From Thermococcus sp. (GTDB lineage Archaea > Methanobacteriota_B > Thermococci > Thermococcales > Thermococcaceae): a DNA stretch of 64,000 nucleotides. How positions within the stretch are numbered: the stretch's first letter is position 1; each line of letters begins with the position of its first letter. The translations under genes were made by a program, and so were the position numbers. The notes beneath the pieces are model-generated. The model did no database searches. It worked only from the letters and a program-made list of their open reading frames with translations, and was not told where the DNA came from. This document shows positions 16,509 through 24,705 of this stretch, in pieces. The stretch covers positions 1,558-65,557 of the forward strand of contig JALTBN010000051.1 in assembly GCA_027075325.1 (NCBI GenBank), given 5' to 3'.

Positions 16509-17547
16509 TGAGCTTTTAAGGAAGAAACGCAGGGAGAGCGAGTCTCTTGAGGGGGAATACCTGACCAGAACCCTGGAGATAGTCAGAGAGATATCCACAG
16601 CTCTGGATGAGCTGGAGGCTAGGGAACCCCCTTCAAAAGTGGACCCGACCCTGCTTAAGATCGCCCTCAGGGAGAGAAATACGTACATCTCCACGATGAG
16701 AAAGGCTATTGACCGTATATCCTCAATGGAAGACCTCGGAAAACGCCTTCAGGAACTTTCCAGGATACACACGGGGCACGGCAGGTACACGCTGACGCTT
16801 TTTGAGAAGGAAGTTTACAGGATAAACAGACTCCTGAAGGAGCTGGGTGAGCTCTACGCCGCTTACTCTGCCAAAAAGGCTTCGATAGAAGGGAGCCTTC
16901 CGGAACTTCACATCGGTGAGATCCTGGATGAGATTCGGACCCTCGAAGAGGAACTGGAGCAATACGAGAGAAAGCTCTCCGAATTGAAAAAGGAGAAACT
17001 CCGGATCGAAGGGGAGAGAACATCCGGGGCTGACACGGGAAATGAACTGCTTGAGAAGAAACGGGAGCTGGAGTTAAGGATTAGAACGCTGGAAACCGAA
17101 GTGCGCTCCAAGGCTTCCAAACTCCAGAAACCCCTGAAGCGAATGAGGCTCCCGGAGGCGGAGCCATTTCTCAGGAGCAGTTCTCACGTGCTTGAGCATC
17201 CGGATGATTTCCTGAGTCTGCTGAAAAAGGTTGAACCAAGGCTTGAAGGGAAGTACCGGAAGAGCGCAGAGTGGCTCCTTAAAAACCTTCCTGAGAAAGA
17301 GAAGGAGCTCCGGGAATTAAAAGCCGAACACGAGCATCTGGAATCCGTGCTTGATTCAAGGACAGAAGAGAGGAGAAACGCAGAGCACGAACTGGCTTCA
17401 CTGGAAGAGCACATAAAGGCAGTTGAGGAGAATGCATCAAAGCTCAGAAAGAGGCTCGGTTCCCTCAATGAAGAACTAAAGAAAGAACTCTCCCTCCTGA
17501 GCCGGGTGGTCGGTGAGGAGGTAGAACCCCCGGAGAAAGGTTTATGA
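16477..17547 (+). CDS. Coiled-coil protein of unknown function
   Basis: This 356-residue, highly charged, almost entirely helical protein has long heptad runs (EEELEQYERKLSELKKEK; LEKKRELELRIRTLETEV; ELRELKAEHEHLESVL). There is no membrane segment and no Walker motif, so it is not a complete SMC/Rad50 protein. The proline-containing break around residues 210-260 splits two coiled-coil stretches, which could fold into a hairpin. The TTG at 16477 has the best spacing behind GGAGTGGT; the GTG at 16468 is an alternative. It overlaps the DUF373 gene by about 30 bases, so the two products are probably made together. Confidence 0.75.
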   Translation: MKLEQALRAYDELLRKKRRESESLEGEYLTRTLEIVREISTALDELEAREPPSKVDPTLLKIALRERNTYISTMRKAIDRISSMEDLGKRLQELSRIHTGHGRYTLTLFEKEVYRINRLLKELGELYAAYSAKKASIEGSLPELHIGEILDEIRTLEEELEQYERKLSELKKEKLRIEGERTSGADTGNELLEKKRELELRIRTLETEVRSKASKLQKPLKRMRLPEAEPFLRSSSHVLEHPDDFLSLLKKVEPRLEGKYRKSAEWLLKNLPEKEKELRELKAEHEHLESVLDSRTEERRNAEHELASLEEHIKAVEENASKLRKRLGSLNEELKKELSLLSRVVGEEVEPPEKGL

Positions 17548-17579
17548 ATTAGGTGACCCTAATTCTTTTGGTGGTGAGA

Positions 17580-18425
17580 ATGTTCAAGGTTGATAGATTA
17601 CGCTTCGGAACGGCCGGGATTCCCCTCTCAACGGACAAACGCTCAACCGTTGACGGTATAAAACGCGTGAGAGAGCTTGGGCTGGACGCGATGGAGCTTG
17701 AGTTCGTCCGCGGCGTCAACATGAAGACGGAGCTGGCCAAAAAGGTCAAGTACGTAGCGAAGAAGAACGACGTCCTTCTCACGGCCCACGCCCCATACTA
17801 CATCAACCTCAACGCTGCCGAGAAGGCTAAAGTAGAAGCCAGCAAGAACCGCATCGTTCAGAGCGCCGAGAGGCTCTACGATGCCGGCGGCTGGAGCGTG
17901 GTTTTCCATGCCGGCTACTACCTCAAACAGCCGAAGGAGAGCGTTTACCAGAAGATTCTTGAGGCCCTGAAGGATATCCAGAGAGAGCTCATGGACAAAG
18001 GAATTAAGGTCTGGATAAGGCCCGAGCTGACGGGGAAGCCGACCCAGTTCGGCGATTTAAAGGAGATTGTGAAGCTCAGCGAGGAGGTTGAGATGGTCCT
18101 GCCAACGATAGACTTCGCGCACGCGCACGCGAGGAACAAGGGCAAGTGCAACTCCACCGAGGAGTGGCGCGAGATGCTCGCGTTCATGGAGGACAGGCTC
18201 GGCAGGGATGCACTGGACAACATGCACATCCACATGAGCGGCATCGAATATACATCCAAGGGCGAGAAGAGACACCTGCCGCTCCAGGAGAGCGACATGA
18301 GGTGGGAGGACCTTTTGAAGGTTCTCAAGGAGTTCAAGGTTAAAGGCGTCGTCATAAGCGAGAGTCCCAACATAGAGGACGACGCGCTGCTGATGAAGAA
18401 GAAATACGAGGAGATAGAGGTCTGA
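17580..18425 (+). CDS. Endonuclease IV-like AP endonuclease (TIM barrel)
   Basis: This 281-residue protein belongs to the xylose-isomerase-like TIM-barrel family that includes DNase IV (Nfo). It shows LRFGTAGIPLST, TAHAPYYINL, VFHAGYYL, IRPELTGKPTQFG, PTIDFAHAHARN and MHIHMSGIEY, giving the His/Glu/Asp residues expected for a three-zinc site. The likely role is cleavage at abasic sites during base-excision repair. The ATG at 17580 follows GGTGGTGA; upstream in-frame starts give a hydrophobic leader (LILLVV) not typical of the family. It is convergent with the P1 peptidase gene, with stops adjoining. Confidence 0.85.
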   Translation: MFKVDRLRFGTAGIPLSTDKRSTVDGIKRVRELGLDAMELEFVRGVNMKTELAKKVKYVAKKNDVLLTAHAPYYINLNAAEKAKVEASKNRIVQSAERLYDAGGWSVVFHAGYYLKQPKESVYQKILEALKDIQRELMDKGIKVWIRPELTGKPTQFGDLKEIVKLSEEVEMVLPTIDFAHAHARNKGKCNSTEEWREMLAFMEDRLGRDALDNMHIHMSGIEYTSKGEKRHLPLQESDMRWEDLLKVLKEFKVKGVVISESPNIEDDALLMKKKYEEIEV

Positions 18426-19469
18426 TCAGGCCCTCTCCACCATCCCATGCTCTTCCAGGATTTCGATAACTTTCTCCACGGGCAGGGCATACCTCACGTG
18501 CCCGTTTCCTTCCACCGTTTCTGCCTGGAGGAGTGCGTTGATTATCGCCTCTTCCGTCGCTTCAGCAGCCCCCCTGAAGAGTTTGCTCAATGCATTATCG
18601 GGCAGGAAGCTGACCATTTCTGGTTCCGTTCCGACCGGGACCGTCTGGACCGTCGAGAAAGCCAAAACGACGTCGCCGCTCCCGTGGTAGGCGTAGCCGC
18701 CGGTTCTCGCGAGGCCAACGATTGCCCTCTTCGCCAGTCTCTTCAACTGCCTGGCCGTTAAAGGAGCGTCCGTCGCTACAACCATCGAAATGCTCCCCTT
18801 GCCGGAGGTACCCCCTCCTGGATAGTCCATCAGGTAGAGACCAACCGGAACGCCGGCGATGGTCAAATCCTCCCTCCTACCAAAGTTCGCTAAAACGAGT
18901 GACGCTACCTTATATTTCTCCCCGCTTATCTCGACGACCCTTGAGGAAGAGCCGATTCCGCCCTTGAACTCGAAGGCGCTCATCCCGGTTCCAGCTCCGA
19001 CTGAACCCTCCTCGAAGCCGAGTTTAGCCCCTTTAACGGCCTCAAAGTAGTGCTCCTCACGGACGGCCATCTTTCTGATGTTGTTCAGGTAGGAGTCGTT
19101 GCACTCCATAACCACTGGAGAGACGCTCCTTAAATCCGAGTTCAGCTCAATCATGTGCTTGACCACAGCGTTCGCAACGGTGTAAACGCTCAGCGTGTTG
19201 GTGAGCGCTATTGGAGTCTCGATGTAGCCGAGTTCATCGACCTGGACGAAGCCTATCGGCTTTGAAAAGCCGTTCATAACAAAAGTCGAGGCGAAGAGCT
19301 TCTCCCGGTAGGGGTTCTTTACAGGAGGGAGCAGAACCGTGACGCCCGTTCTGGTGTTTTCGCCCTCGATGAGCGTGCTGTGGCCGACCCTGACCCTTAG
19401 ATCCGCTATGGAGTTTCTCTTCCCGTGCTCATGGAGACCGATTCTTATCCCCAGCTCAGGGGCCTTCAT
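18426..19469 (-). CDS. P1-family (DmpA-type) aminopeptidase
   Basis: This 347-residue N-terminal-nucleophile hydrolase is related to DmpA/BapA, which self-cleave into two chains and remove N-terminal or beta-amino residues from peptides. The conserved GSVGAGTGM block is present. The self-cleavage site is probably Gly-Ser in GKGSISMVVATDAPL, with Ser at about residue 226, the same context as the known DmpA nucleophile. The frame is open further upstream, but MKAPELGIRIG at 19469 sits behind GGGGATTGAG and just after TATA boxes at about 19500, so that start is chosen. It is probably cytosolic; there is no signal peptide. Confidence 0.85.
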   Translation of the reverse strand: MKAPELGIRIGLHEHGKRNSIADLRVRVGHSTLIEGENTRTGVTVLLPPVKNPYREKLFASTFVMNGFSKPIGFVQVDELGYIETPIALTNTLSVYTVANAVVKHMIELNSDLRSVSPVVMECNDSYLNNIRKMAVREEHYFEAVKGAKLGFEEGSVGAGTGMSAFEFKGGIGSSSRVVEISGEKYKVASLVLANFGRREDLTIAGVPVGLYLMDYPGGGTSGKGSISMVVATDAPLTARQLKRLAKRAIVGLARTGGYAYHGSGDVVLAFSTVQTVPVGTEPEMVSFLPDNALSKLFRGAAEATEEAIINALLQAETVEGNGHVRYALPVEKVIEILEEHGMVERA

Positions 19470-19650
19470 CTCAATCCCCAGGGGATTAGGACGGGGAGTT
19501 TTTAAGGCTAGCTTTAAAAGGTCCCTTCCGTAGATGGGATGGGCGATGAAGAGTAGCAAGCATGCTGAGACCCAAGAATGATGACGTGAACACCCTCCGA
19601 GCCCGACAAAGTTTTTTAGCTGTTATTCATAGTGCTGGAAGGGGAGCCCC

Positions 19651-19974
19651 ATGGGTCTGCTGGGAAAGTTCTTTGGCAAAAAACAGGAGCCGGACACTGA
19701 GGAAATTGAAGTCGTGTCCAGGAATCCCGTTGCGACGTTCCTGGTTGAGAACGTTCTTAAAGTAATGAAAAGGGAGATCCTAATCGGGACGGTCAAAGGG
19801 GGCATGGTTTATCCGGGCTACAAAGTCAAGGGTAATGGTGTTGCCCTTGTATATGCCATTGAGAGGAACAGGGAGCGCGTTGAGTTCGCCGTTGATGGAG
19901 ACCGGGTTGCTCTGCTTTTGGAAGGCAGGATAAAAGTAAGAAAAGGGGATGTCGTTGAGGTTTATCAGTCGTGA
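19651..19974 (+). CDS. EF-Tu domain-2-like RNA-binding protein (Pbp11-type)
   Basis: This 107-residue protein has a flexible, charged N-terminus and a C-terminal ~65 residues that read as a stand-alone translation-factor domain 2 beta-barrel: IGTVKGGMVYPGYKVKG, then VEFAVDGDRVALLLEG and KVRKGDVVEVYQ. There is no GTPase domain. Thermococcales proteins of this kind are annotated as tRNA-binding Pbp11; I think this is that family but cannot verify it. A TATA box (GTTTTTTAGC near 19610) lies upstream. TatD follows after 9 bases, so the two are probably one transcript. Confidence 0.7.
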   Translation: MGLLGKFFGKKQEPDTEEIEVVSRNPVATFLVENVLKVMKREILIGTVKGGMVYPGYKVKGNGVALVYAIERNRERVEFAVDGDRVALLLEGRIKVRKGDVVEVYQS

Positions 19975-19983
19975 GGTGAGAAT

Positions 19984-20829
19984 ATGATAATCTGGGATGA
20001 CCACTTCCACGTCGATCCGTACCACGGCCTGTTCCTGGATGCCGTGAGGGAGTTCCACAAAGCTGGAGGGACTCACCTGGTAGTCGTCTACAAGACGGCC
20101 CACGACTACGGCTTTCCGGGCCTCAAAGCGGAGGACTTCATGAAAGCGATGGACTTCCACATCGAACTGGTTGAGAGAATAAACAGGGAGACGCCGGTGA
20201 AGGCCTACGCGGTAGTTGGCGTTCATCCGGCAGAGTTCGATTATCTGGCGAGAGAGAAGGGGCTGGAGTATGCCAGAAACGAGGTTATGAAAGCCCTGGA
20301 ATACGCCCAAAAGCTGTGCCTTGAGGGTAAGGCAATAGGCATAGGGGAGATAGGAAGGCCGCACTACGAGGTTCCTTCGGAGATCTGGGAGGCGAGCATC
20401 GAGCTTATGAAGTACGGAATGGGCCTTGCTAAAGAAGCGGACTGCGCAGTCCAGCTCCACACGGAGAGCTTCGACGAGGAGAAGTTCAGGGAGCTTGGGG
20501 AATACGTGAAGGAAGTAGGGATAAAGCCCCACAAGGTCGTTAAGCACTTCTCGCCGCCGCTGGTTAAGGTAGCCGAAGAGGTTGGCGTCTTCCCGAGCAT
20601 AATATCCAGCAGGAAGAACCTAAAGGCCGCAATAGAGCAGGGGAACAGGTTCATGATGGAGACTGACTACATAGACGACAAAAGGCGGCCGGGGGCGGTT
20701 CTCAGCCCGAAGACCGTGCCGAAGAGGACGAAGGCCTTCCTCCAGAACGGGATCTTCACGGAGGAGGACGTTTACAGGATCCACGTGGAGAACCCAAGGA
20801 AGGTTTACGGGGTTGAGGTGGATGAGTGA
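19984..20829 (+). CDS. TatD-family metal-dependent hydrolase
   Basis: This 281-residue TIM-barrel amidohydrolase is related to TatD DNases. Metal-binding motifs are visible: DDHFHVDPYHG (HxH, residues 5-9), the GVHPAEF loop, GEIGRPHYE (Glu), VQLHTES (His), VVKHFSPP (His) and METDYIDD (Asp). The family includes 3'-5' DNases involved in repair and nucleic acid turnover. The archaeal members' substrate is not established. The gene ends within the ribosome-site region of the thioesterase gene, consistent with an operon 19651-21226. Confidence 0.85.
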   Translation: MIIWDDHFHVDPYHGLFLDAVREFHKAGGTHLVVVYKTAHDYGFPGLKAEDFMKAMDFHIELVERINRETPVKAYAVVGVHPAEFDYLAREKGLEYARNEVMKALEYAQKLCLEGKAIGIGEIGRPHYEVPSEIWEASIELMKYGMGLAKEADCAVQLHTESFDEEKFRELGEYVKEVGIKPHKVVKHFSPPLVKVAEEVGVFPSIISSRKNLKAAIEQGNRFMMETDYIDDKRRPGAVLSPKTVPKRTKAFLQNGIFTEEDVYRIHVENPRKVYGVEVDE

Positions 20830-20839
20830 GGGGACAGCC

Positions 20840-21226
20840 ATGGAGCAGAGGACCCACAAGCTGACGTCTACGAAGTTGGTGGGGAGGCCCCTAAAGGTCG
20901 GGCCGCCTGAGGCAGAAGTGGTTTTAGAGACAACCGAGGAAATGGTCGTCGATGAATACGGCCTTGTCCACGGGGGCTTCACCTTCGGTCTCGCGGATTA
21001 TGCGGCGATGCTGGCAGTGAACGAGCCCACCGTTGTCCTCGGAAAAGCAGAGGTAAGATTTCTCAAGCCGGTGAAAGCAGGGGAGCGACTTTTGGCCAGG
21101 GCCAGAATCGTTGAGGACCTGGGCAGGAAGAAGATCGTCATGGGAGAGGTCTTCAACGAAGACCATGAGAAGGTGTTTGAGGGGACTTTCCACTGCTACG
21201 TCCTGGAAAGGCATGTGCTTGAGTGA
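20840..21226 (+). CDS. Hotdog-fold thioesterase (PaaI-like)
   Basis: This 128-residue single hotdog domain shows EYGLVHGGFTFGLADYAAMLAVN, the family signature carrying the active-site HGG and the helical acidic residue. VRFLKPVKAGERLLARARI and GEVFNEDHEKVFEG complete the sheet. It likely hydrolyses an acyl-CoA thioester in the cytosol; the acyl group is unknown. Starts at 20813 and 20822 are in frame, but the ATG at 20840 has the proper spacing to GAGGGG. The preceding TatD gene ends 10 bases upstream. Confidence 0.85.
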   Translation: MEQRTHKLTSTKLVGRPLKVGPPEAEVVLETTEEMVVDEYGLVHGGFTFGLADYAAMLAVNEPTVVLGKAEVRFLKPVKAGERLLARARIVEDLGRKKIVMGEVFNEDHEKVFEGTFHCYVLERHVLE

Positions 21227-21232
21227 TCCAAA

Positions 21233-21278
21233 ATTTTTTATTCCCAAATATCGAAATCCGATATCGGTGTTCGATATT
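21233..21278 (+). promoter_or_regulatory. padR promoter with 32-bp dyad operator
   Basis: A TATA box (ATTTTTTA, 21233-21240) is followed by two nested palindromes sharing one centre (between 21262 and 21263). The outer arms AATATCGAA (21247-21255) and TTCGATATT (21270-21278) are perfect complements. The inner CCGATATCGG (21258-21267) is a perfect palindrome. Only two pairs in 32 bp mismatch. It covers the predicted transcript start, an ideal repressor site, presumably for the PadR protein encoded just downstream. Confidence 0.7.
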
Positions 21279-21284
21279 ATACGC

Positions 21285-21584
21285 ATGATGCGACGGGTTC
21301 TCATTGGGTTCATGGGTATTCACGTGCTCCACCATGCGAGCGAGGGGGAAGTAACGGGAAAGTTCATGATGGAGGAGCTGGGGAAGCACGGCTACAAAAC
21401 AAGTCCGGGAACTATATACCCTCTCCTCCATAAAATGGAGGAAATGGGGCTCCTGGAGAGCCGAAACGAGGTGAGAAACGGCAGGCGCGTGCGTTTATAC
21501 CGGGCGACACCGGAAGGGGAGAAACTTCTCCAGGAAGCAAGGGATAAGGTCAGAGAGCTCTGCATGGAGGTTCTGGGGGAGTAA
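21285..21584 (+). CDS. PadR-family transcriptional regulator
   Basis: This 99-residue winged-helix regulator carries the PadR core: a GKFMMEELGKHGYKTSPGTIY recognition region, then LLHKMEEMGLLESR and a beta-wing RNGRRVRLYRATPEG, with a C-terminal dimerisation helix. PadR proteins usually repress a neighbouring transporter or resistance gene and respond to small ligands. The start is leader-short: ATG at 21285 (or 21288), just after the dyad operator. The MFS transporter begins 2 bases after the stop, so the pair is one operon, most likely self-regulated and inducible. Confidence 0.88.
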   Translation: MMRRVLIGFMGIHVLHHASEGEVTGKFMMEELGKHGYKTSPGTIYPLLHKMEEMGLLESRNEVRNGRRVRLYRATPEGEKLLQEARDKVRELCMEVLGE

Positions 21585-21586
21585 CG

Positions 21587-22783
21587 ATGGGAGATAATGA
21601 TAAAGGCGAAATTGAGAGGAGAATCTTCGGAATAAGCTGGAACGTCTTTCTTCTTGGGATAGTCAGCTTCCTCAACGATATGAGCAGTGAGATGATAAGC
21701 CCGATAGTGCCGAGCTACCTCACCGACGTCCTCGGAGAGGGAAAGCTCATCAGCGGTTCAATCATGGGCGCGATTGAGAGCGTGAGTTCACTCTTCAAGG
21801 TGGCCTTCGGCTACGTCAGCGACCGCTTTAGAAGGAGGAAAGCCTTCGTCTTTACTGGCTATGCGCTTTCGACTCTGGCCAAGGGTTCTCTGGCCTTCAC
21901 CCGCTACTGGTGGGACTTTTTAACTCTCAGGGTTCTCGACAGGGTTGGTAAAGGGATAAGGACGGCACCGAGGGACGCCCTCATAGCCGAATCCAGCGAG
22001 AAGGGAAAGTCCGGCAGATCCTTTGGCTTTCACAGGATGATGGACACGCTTGGGGCAGTCGCCGGCCCTTTAGTCGCGATAGGGCTTATGAAGCTCCTTG
22101 TTAAGCTTCCAAAGGAAACGGCATACCGGTATGTTTTTCTCCTCTCAGCGGTGCCCGGTATAATCGCCCTCTTCGTCATTGTCCTCTTCGTAAAAGATCG
22201 GGGGCGGGAGGTTAAAAAGAAGATAACTGGCATTTCAGCGCTCAGGGACAGAAACCTTCAGCTCTTCCTTGCGGTTGTCGCCATCGGGGCCATGGGAAGG
22301 TACAGCTACGCATTTACTCTCTGGAAGGCGGAGGAACTTGGATACACCGTGATCCAGGGAATGGCGTTCTATGCCCTCTTTAACCTCATCTACGCCCTTT
22401 CCGCTTATCCTATAGGCACTTACTCCGACAGGTTTGGGAAGAAGAGGATGATAACCATCGGATTCGGGGTCGCGGCTCTGGCGTCGCTGGCATTTGCCTG
22501 TGCCAGCAGTCTACCAACCATCTTAGCGGCGTTCGTCCTCTACGGTCTCTATACGGCCATCGAGGATACCGTTCCAAGGGCATACATGGCAGATCTCGCC
22601 CGCGAATATGAGAAGGGGACGGTTATAGGAGCCTACCACACGGTCTTTGGAGTTTTTGTGTTTCCGGCCTCGGTCATAGCGGGCTGGCTGTGGAAGAGTT
22701 ACTCCCTTACCTCCAGCTTCATATTCTCGACCGCTATGAACGCGATAGCGCTCGTCTTAATGTTGGTTATCCGCGACCGCTGA
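21587..22783 (+). CDS. MFS transporter (drug/metabolite efflux type)
   Basis: This 398-residue, 12-helix major facilitator has the inter-helix-2/3 motif YVSDRFRRRK, the matching second-half motif YPIGTYSDRFGKKR, and LDRVGKGIRTAPRDALIA, a block found in a multidrug-efflux-like subgroup. The N-terminal 20 residues are charged and cytosolic. Translation is coupled to padR (stop and start separated by 2 bases). The substrate is not predictable from sequence. Context with PadR points to an efflux pump switched on by its ligand. Confidence 0.88.
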   Translation: MGDNDKGEIERRIFGISWNVFLLGIVSFLNDMSSEMISPIVPSYLTDVLGEGKLISGSIMGAIESVSSLFKVAFGYVSDRFRRRKAFVFTGYALSTLAKGSLAFTRYWWDFLTLRVLDRVGKGIRTAPRDALIAESSEKGKSGRSFGFHRMMDTLGAVAGPLVAIGLMKLLVKLPKETAYRYVFLLSAVPGIIALFVIVLFVKDRGREVKKKITGISALRDRNLQLFLAVVAIGAMGRYSYAFTLWKAEELGYTVIQGMAFYALFNLIYALSAYPIGTYSDRFGKKRMITIGFGVAALASLAFACASSLPTILAAFVLYGLYTAIEDTVPRAYMADLAREYEKGTVIGAYHTVFGVFVFPASVIAGWLWKSYSLTSSFIFSTAMNAIALVLMLVIRDR

Positions 22784-22872
22784 TGTTATAATGACGAATC
22801 TTTCCCCATTATTCATCCAATTTTTGTCAAAAAGACTAAAAACCCATGCCCCAATTCTCCCCGGTGGACATC

Positions 22873-23865
22873 ATGCGGATACTCATCATCGGCACAGGGG
22901 GCACGATAGCCAGTGCGATGACGGAGAGGGGCTATAAGGCCCAGCTGGGCATCGATGAGATACTTGACATAGCGGGTATAAAGCCCCGAAACGGTGAGAT
23001 TATCGAGAGTCTTGACCTCCTCAACGTTGACAGCACGCTGATGCAGCCAGAGGACTGGGTGACGATAGGCAGGGCAGTCTTCGAGGCCTTTGGAGAGTAC
23101 GATGGAATCGTCATCACCCACGGGACGGACACTCTGGCCTACACCTCCTCAGCCCTGAGCTTTATAGTGAGAAACCCACCGGTTCCCGTTGTATTAACCG
23201 GTTCAATGCTCCCGATAACGGAACCGGGCAGCGATGCGCCAAGAAACCTGAGAACAGCCGTTACTTTCGCCAGGTCTGGAATACCAGGGGTTTACGTTGC
23301 TTTCATGGATAAGGTAATACTTGGAACGCGCGCCTCTAAGGTAAATTCCCTGGGTCTCAACGCATTCCAGAGCATAAACTATCCGGATATTGCATACGTG
23401 AAGGGTGAGAAGCTGATTGTGCGGGAGCATCCGAAATTTCCGGGAGGAGAACCCTCTTTCGATCCGCGGCTCAACCCGAACGTCGCGGATGTACGTCTAA
23501 CCCCCGGCTTTTCCCCGGAGGCGTTCCTGGCCCTCTCGAACGCAGTGGACGGAATCCTCATAGAGGGGTACGGAGCCGGAGGCATACCTTACCGCGGTCG
23601 CGACCTTTTGTCGGCGGTGTCCAGCGTTTCGAAGGGAAAGCCGGTCCTCATGACCACCCAGGCAGTCTACGGCGGTGTGGATTTAACGCGCTATGAAGTT
23701 GGCAGGAGGGCCCTTGAGGCCGGTGTGATACCGACGGGGGACATGACGAAAGAAGCCGCCCTCACCAAGCTTATGTGGGCCATTGGGCACACCAGTGACG
23801 TGGAAAAAATTCGGGAGATAATATGCAGGAACGTTGCAGGAGAGATAAGCGAAATCAAGCAGTGA
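22873..23865 (+). CDS. L-asparaginase
   Basis: This 330-residue, type I cytosolic-like asparaginase has a length matching the characterised Pyrococcus enzymes. It hydrolyses L-asparagine to aspartate and ammonia. Catalytic motifs are TGGTIAS (first threonine) and HGTDTLAYT (second Thr-Asp pair), with a conserved lysine after GIPGVYVAF. It lacks the N-terminal extension seen in GatD, also present in this window, so it is not an amidotransferase subunit. The ATG at 22873 follows GGTGGACATC. Its last 11 bases overlap the convergent small gene. Confidence 0.92.
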   Translation: MRILIIGTGGTIASAMTERGYKAQLGIDEILDIAGIKPRNGEIIESLDLLNVDSTLMQPEDWVTIGRAVFEAFGEYDGIVITHGTDTLAYTSSALSFIVRNPPVPVVLTGSMLPITEPGSDAPRNLRTAVTFARSGIPGVYVAFMDKVILGTRASKVNSLGLNAFQSINYPDIAYVKGEKLIVREHPKFPGGEPSFDPRLNPNVADVRLTPGFSPEAFLALSNAVDGILIEGYGAGGIPYRGRDLLSAVSSVSKGKPVLMTTQAVYGGVDLTRYEVGRRALEAGVIPTGDMTKEAALTKLMWAIGHTSDVEKIREIICRNVAGEISEIKQ

Positions 23866-24064
23866 GCTTTTTGAGCTCAGCTTCCCCAACAATGAGGGGC
23901 CGCTCCGCCTCTATAACGTAGCTCAGCTCCCACGTAACCTCTCCACGGTTCATGAGCTCGGCGTAGCGTTTTGCGTTCTCCTCTGCCTCCCTTATGTTCT
24001 CTGCCTCAATTATCCTTCTCACGTACCACTTCATATCCCCGTATCTGAGCTTGAACTCTGCCAT
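23855..24064 (-). CDS. Small protein of unknown function
   Basis: This 69-residue protein, MAEFKLRYGDMKWYVRRIIE..., is predicted beta-alpha-beta with many charged residues and no membrane segment. The shape (strand, helix with AEENAKRYAELMN, strand ELSYVIEAE) suggests a compact single domain. I do not recognise the family. The start at 24064 follows GGTGGGGATG; ATG at 24070 is possible. It overlaps the end of the convergent asparaginase by 11 bases. Confidence 0.55.
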   Translation of the reverse strand: MAEFKLRYGDMKWYVRRIIEAENIREAEENAKRYAELMNRGEVTWELSYVIEAERPLIVGEAELKKLTA

Positions 24065-24191
24065 GAACATCCCCACCACCGTGTTGTGGCTTCTCAGGAA
24101 ATCTTAAAATGATTCCGGCGAAGTGTTAAACAGTTCCGTTTGTCAAAATAAACGTTATTAACCCAAGGGATTAATTTCGTTGGGTGATACC

Positions 24192-24704
24192 ATGGGAGTT
24201 GAAGACCACAAGGAAAAGGCTCCGAAGAGGTTCAAGTTTGCCGTTGTAACAGTCAGCGACACAGCCAGTAGGGGAGAGAAAGAGGACAAGAGCGGGAAGT
24301 TCCTTGTTGAGGAGCTTGAGAAGGCAGGGCACGAGAGGGTTCTATACCAAGTGGTCCCGGATGAAAAGATGGAGATAATTGGGGCGGTTGTTGACGCCTT
24401 CCGCGCCGGGGCGGAGGTTGTGGTGACCTCTGGCGGGACTGGGATAACGAGCAGGGACATAACCATAGAGAGCCTCAGGCCGCTCTTTGATAAAGAACTG
24501 TCCTTCGGGGAGATTTTCCGATTGGCGAGCTACGAGGAGATAGGAACCGCCGCAATGATAACACGGGCCACAGGAGGCATAATAAGGAGCTCAGGAAGGG
24601 CAATTGCCGTTTTCTGCCTTCCGGGCAGCCTTGGGGCCGCCAAGACTGGGATAAAGCTAATCCTGAGTGAAGCGGGTCACGTGCTCAAACACGGGAGGGA
24701 GTGA
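24192..24704 (+). CDS. moaB: Molybdenum/tungsten cofactor biosynthesis protein MoaB/Mog
   Basis: This 170-residue protein adenylates molybdopterin before metal insertion (MogA/MoaB family). Motifs are TVSDTASRG, VVTSGGTGITSRD (the molybdopterin-binding TSGGTG loop) and CLPGSLGAAKTG. In Thermococcales the metal is normally tungsten. The ATG at 24192 follows GGGTGATACC. MoeA starts one base after its stop, and the tungstate transporter wtpCBA lies just beyond, so the region is a tungstopterin supply cluster. Confidence 0.93.
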   Translation: MGVEDHKEKAPKRFKFAVVTVSDTASRGEKEDKSGKFLVEELEKAGHERVLYQVVPDEKMEIIGAVVDAFRAGAEVVVTSGGTGITSRDITIESLRPLFDKELSFGEIFRLASYEEIGTAAMITRATGGIIRSSGRAIAVFCLPGSLGAAKTGIKLILSEAGHVLKHGRE

Positions 24705-24705
24705 G

